DNA of 64,000 bases from Pisaster brevispinus (lineage: Eukaryota; Echinodermata; Asteroidea; Forcipulatida; Asteriidae). The stretch spans positions 3,348,001 through 3,412,000 of the forward strand of contig JAMKCF010000009.1 of the NCBI GenBank assembly GCA_023634235.1. Reading direction: 5' to 3'. A program made the translations under genes and the position numbers. Positions 61,383 to 64,000 of this stretch are shown here, in pieces. The notes beneath the pieces were generated by a model that was not told the origin of the DNA, did no database searches, and saw only the letters and a program-made list of their open reading frames with translations. Each line of letters starts with the position of its first letter. Within the stretch, counting starts at the first letter, position 1.

Positions 61383-61597
61383 CAGGGTTTGCCCTTGACT
61401 TTTCCAGTGGCTAGCCAGGAGGACCAGTTTGCTGGTCATTCCACTTGTCCGTCAGCCTTTTCAATAGTCTAGATTTCAAATGAAATAGGGATGCTTTTCA
61501 ACACTGAACTAGCCAGCCGGACCACTTGGAGTGAATTGTGACTGGTCCTCAAGTGTTTTAACTGGCGTTTGGCCAGCAGACCACAGGGAGAACGCTG
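61383..61597. mobile_element. MITE-like element with CAGGGTTTGCCC / GGGAGAACGCTG ends
   Basis: Degenerate inverted termini of CAGGG type are followed inward by repeated GGCTAGCCAGGAGGACCAG- and CTAGCCAGCCGGACCACTT-like words. Part of the right half occurs in inverse at about 15293-15400. It is noncoding. Confidence 0.6.
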
Positions 61598-62008
61598 CAA
61601 CGTACCCTGTCAAACTCTTCCCTTTCAAAAAACTTCCCAACCATTCGTCATGAATTTATTTTGACCTACAAACTATCCTTCTTTACACGACTAGAGATGA
61701 TTGACTACAAAATATTAAAGTTGTTAGAATTTTCCCTGTAAACGCTGTATATGTAGAGAATAAAGGATTTCAAATTAACTTACGATGAAACTTATTAATT
61801 TTTGGTTGCATTTGGAATTTGAAAATACAGATCCGAGACACATGCTGACTACATGATGCTACTAAATACCCGTCACCTATGTTTTAATACAAATTTGATA
61901 ATTATTAAAAACTGTCCACATCTAGATATTGCCTCATAAAGTGTTTTGTCCACAGTAAAAATTGCTTACTGTACACTCGAGCAGAAACACAACCCCAGAT
62001 TTTCAAAG

Positions 62009-62150
62009 AGAGACTCTTGGGACCATTAGGTGGCAGCAGACTTACCAGGTAGGAATCCATTGTCCTCAGAATTATGCGCATGCTCAGAACAATGTAAACA
62101 ATGGAAATCTACCTGGTAAGTCTGCTGCCACCAAGTGTTCCGAGTCTCCC
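62009..62150. mobile_element. Foldback element with paired GGTGGCAGCAG motifs
   Basis: The left arm has GGGACCATTAGGTGGCAGCA followed by GACTTACCAGGTA. The right arm has TACCTGGTAAGTCTGCTGCC followed by ACCAAGTG. The outer ends are AGAGACTC and GAGTCTC. The arms pair over about 45 bp around a 50-bp centre with ATGCGCATGCTCAGAAC. Two relatives are present, at 46839-46970 and 63911-64000. Confidence 0.8.
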
Positions 62151-62529
62151 ATTATGATAGCTATCGGTTTTGCAACGTTATCATGCCCGATGTAGTACCT
62201 TTCAATTAATGTAACCTTTTAAGTATAAGTTTTTACTACATCTACAAAAATCATTTGGCATTATAGGTAATTTGTTGTTTGATTATCGATGTCAAGTCTT
62301 CACAGACAATGATTTGGGAATATCATACTTTATATGGACAAACCGTTTGCATCTATCTAGTCAAAATTTCTCCAGGGATTGCTCAATCTTGTTTAGAAGA
62401 GTGTGTATATTTTAACATATGTTTTCTGCTACTTTCAAAAAAGCTATTGGCTAATGCAATTAATTGAATAATGTCAAAGAGACTTACAGATGCTAAAAGT
62501 CACAAACCTTCAGGGACCATGGCTTTCGC

Positions 62530-62732
62530 CTGGGTACATTTCACAGAGCTGCTTAGGCACAAAAAGCACCTAAGCATAAACAAATTTTCGCTCAACAGAA
62601 TAGGGTTATCAGCCAAAATACCTTGTCATACGTACTGTCTTTCACCATTCACTGGTTTCCTGCTTACTTTTGCTTAGCAGAAAGTTGTAAAGCAAACATT
62701 TCTGCTTAATCAGATCTATGAAATTGGGCCCC
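62530..62732. mobile_element. MITE related to the CAGGGCCCAATTTCAT element
   Basis: The right end AGATCTATGAAATTGGGCCC is the inverse of the 14830 element's left terminus. The left end CTGGGTACATTTCACAGAGC is a decayed version of the same terminus. The interior carries CTGCTTAGGCAC and TGCTTAGCAGAAA words. Confidence 0.65.
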
Positions 62733-62901
62733 GTACACAGCCATACACTGAAGAATGGCTGTTTACAGTGATTTACAAAATATCTCAAACAAAATAAAAC
62801 TGTGATTATTCTACAGTCCTTTGAATTGGACTGGGTAAAAAAGCACTGTGCCCTTTTGCACCTTTTTACAGGTATTTTGTGACATGTTAATAGATGTTAA
62901 A

Positions 62902-63153
62902 CAGGGTTCTTCCCAAGGTTTTTCTAAAACTGTGGGGCATTCTGGACCAAAATTTGAAGTTTAGCTGAAGCACACTGAATTGAAAACAATGTCCTTGGAT
63001 GTTGTTTTTACTGATGTTTAAGACCTGTTCTGTGCAATGCATAACATTTTTAATGGTTTTGTTTCAAAAAGGAGCATACATAATTATTGTTATTATCACT
63101 TGATTTTTTTGTTGCGGATCGGCCCACAAATTGAGTGTATGGGAAGAATCCTG
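62902..63153. mobile_element. hAT-like MITE, copy 2 (decayed)
   Basis: Begins CAGGGTTCTTCCCAAGG and ends GGGAAGAATCCTG. The internal AAAACTGTGGGGCATTCTGG is identical to that of 49094-49399, and GATCGGCCCACAAATTG corresponds to its TATCGGCCCAATACG. Confidence 0.68.
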
Positions 63154-63910
63154 ATATGTGACAGACCATCTTAAACAGGTTTAACATGATGGCTCCCAGA
63201 ACAAAAATTATTCATTTGTACATTATTATGAAATAAATAGCTTTGGAATACCAGTATGCAGTTTGTTTAGTAAGGTTTTAAAACATTAGATGTTCAGTAA
63301 TTAATTTGGCAAATATATACATAAGAAAATCATAAAATATAGTATAGCGAGTAAAAGTTTGCACTAAGAATAGTTTGTGCTGGGATTGCAACAAGAGCTT
63401 ATTTACAACAAAAAGGTTAAATATTTCAAGACATGTTAGATTTTGTATACCTCAGATTAACTTCAATTTTAAAATAGATATTATTTTTTTGAGGGGAGGG
63501 GAGACAGAACTGCGGTGTCAGGCATTGTCTCGTGTGTGGTTTGAATGACAATGTGTTGTAAACATTTTTGTGTGATTTTTGTGTCCCCCCCCCCCTCGTG
63601 GAGGTCAACGAAGGTCAAGGTAGCTGTTTAGCACATCTATAAACAGGTTTTCGCTGAACGTTAAGTGTAACATTCAGAAAGCTTATTGAAATTCAAGGAA
63701 CATTTCTCCTGCCAATTTTGGTTTACCTACACTGAAAGACCAAGGGACCAACACACTAACAGCAACAACACCAAATTCCATAATTGATCATAATAATCAT
63801 TGAGAGTGGAAAAACTCACGAAGCTTTATGTATTAATACTGCTCCATCAATTTCATCTTATCACAAGATCAGACTCGAACGTGACTAAATCGTCTTGGGA
63901 ATGACTTTAT

Positions 63911-64000
63911 GGGAGACTTTTGGGGACTCTAGGTGGCAGCAGACTTACCAGGTAATCCATTGTTCTTGGAAATATGAGCATGCTCAATACGATGTAATCA
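63911..64000. mobile_element. Foldback element cut by the window end
   Basis: GGGAGACTTTTGGGGACTCT leads into AGGTGGCAGCAGACTTACCA, then GCATGCTCAATACGATGTAA. It matches the left arm and centre of 62009-62150. The right arm should lie just beyond the window. Confidence 0.7.

Larger units (their letters stand above)
59447..64000. other. FAU 3' end and downstream intergenic region
   Basis: After about 250 bp of probable FAU 3' UTR, no gene is recognised on either strand to the end of the window. Nearly half of the interval is covered by the repeat elements listed separately. A C/G run lies near 63586. Confidence 0.5.

Overview
This is a eukaryotic, intron-rich genomic window. Small GT-AG exons lie in AT-rich, repeat-dense DNA with tRNA-derived SINEs and many short foldback (MITE-like) elements. 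Gene content and repeat style suggest an invertebrate deuterostome, most likely an echinoderm such as a sea star. That assignment is inferred from gene and repeat character, not from a marker sequence. There are no operons, CRISPR arrays, rRNA genes or convincing functional tRNA genes.

Layout. (1) 1.3-8 kb, + strand: a nine-exon GTF2A1 gene (TFIIA alpha/beta precursor) with a TATA box 129 bp upstream of its start codon and an intact Taspase-1 type QVDG site. (2) 11.5-32.1 kb, + strand: three head-to-tail copies of a sphingosine-1-phosphate phosphatase gene (SGPP1/2 family; A, B and C here). Each has the same three-exon structure, a 90-nt middle exon and all three phosphatase motifs intact. 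B and C share an 87-nt identical block in exon 3 although their N-terminal coding has diverged, which suggests gene conversion. (3) 32.1-41.9 kb: a gene-poor stretch of repeats and foldbacks. (4) 41.9-48.6 kb, - strand: a five-exon glycine N-methyltransferase (GNMT) whose catalytic-region Glu near the N-terminus is Gln. (5) 53.4-55.2 kb, - strand: mitochondrial ribosomal protein mL49 (MRPL49), divergent from (6) 57.5-59.4 kb, + strand: FAU (ubiquitin-like FUBI fused to ribosomal protein eS30). The divergent FAU/MRPL49 pair matches the human arrangement. A possible unidentified first exon lies between them on the - strand. (7) 59.4-64 kb: repeats only.

How the genes relate: they are housekeeping or metabolic genes rather than one pathway. 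GTF2A1 acts in Pol II initiation, MRPL49 and FAU in mitochondrial and cytosolic ribosomes, GNMT in AdoMet/glycine metabolism, and the SGPP cluster in ER sphingolipid dephosphorylation. The unusual content is the SGPP tandem expansion, the Glu-to-Gln change in GNMT, and several foldback families, one carrying CTCF-like motifs in inverted pairs and one enclosing a tRNA-like Pol III promoter. I see no convincing wholly new multi-gene system.

Exon borders were read by eye from GT-AG sites and reading frame. Noncoding exons, UTR ends and repeat borders are approximate.
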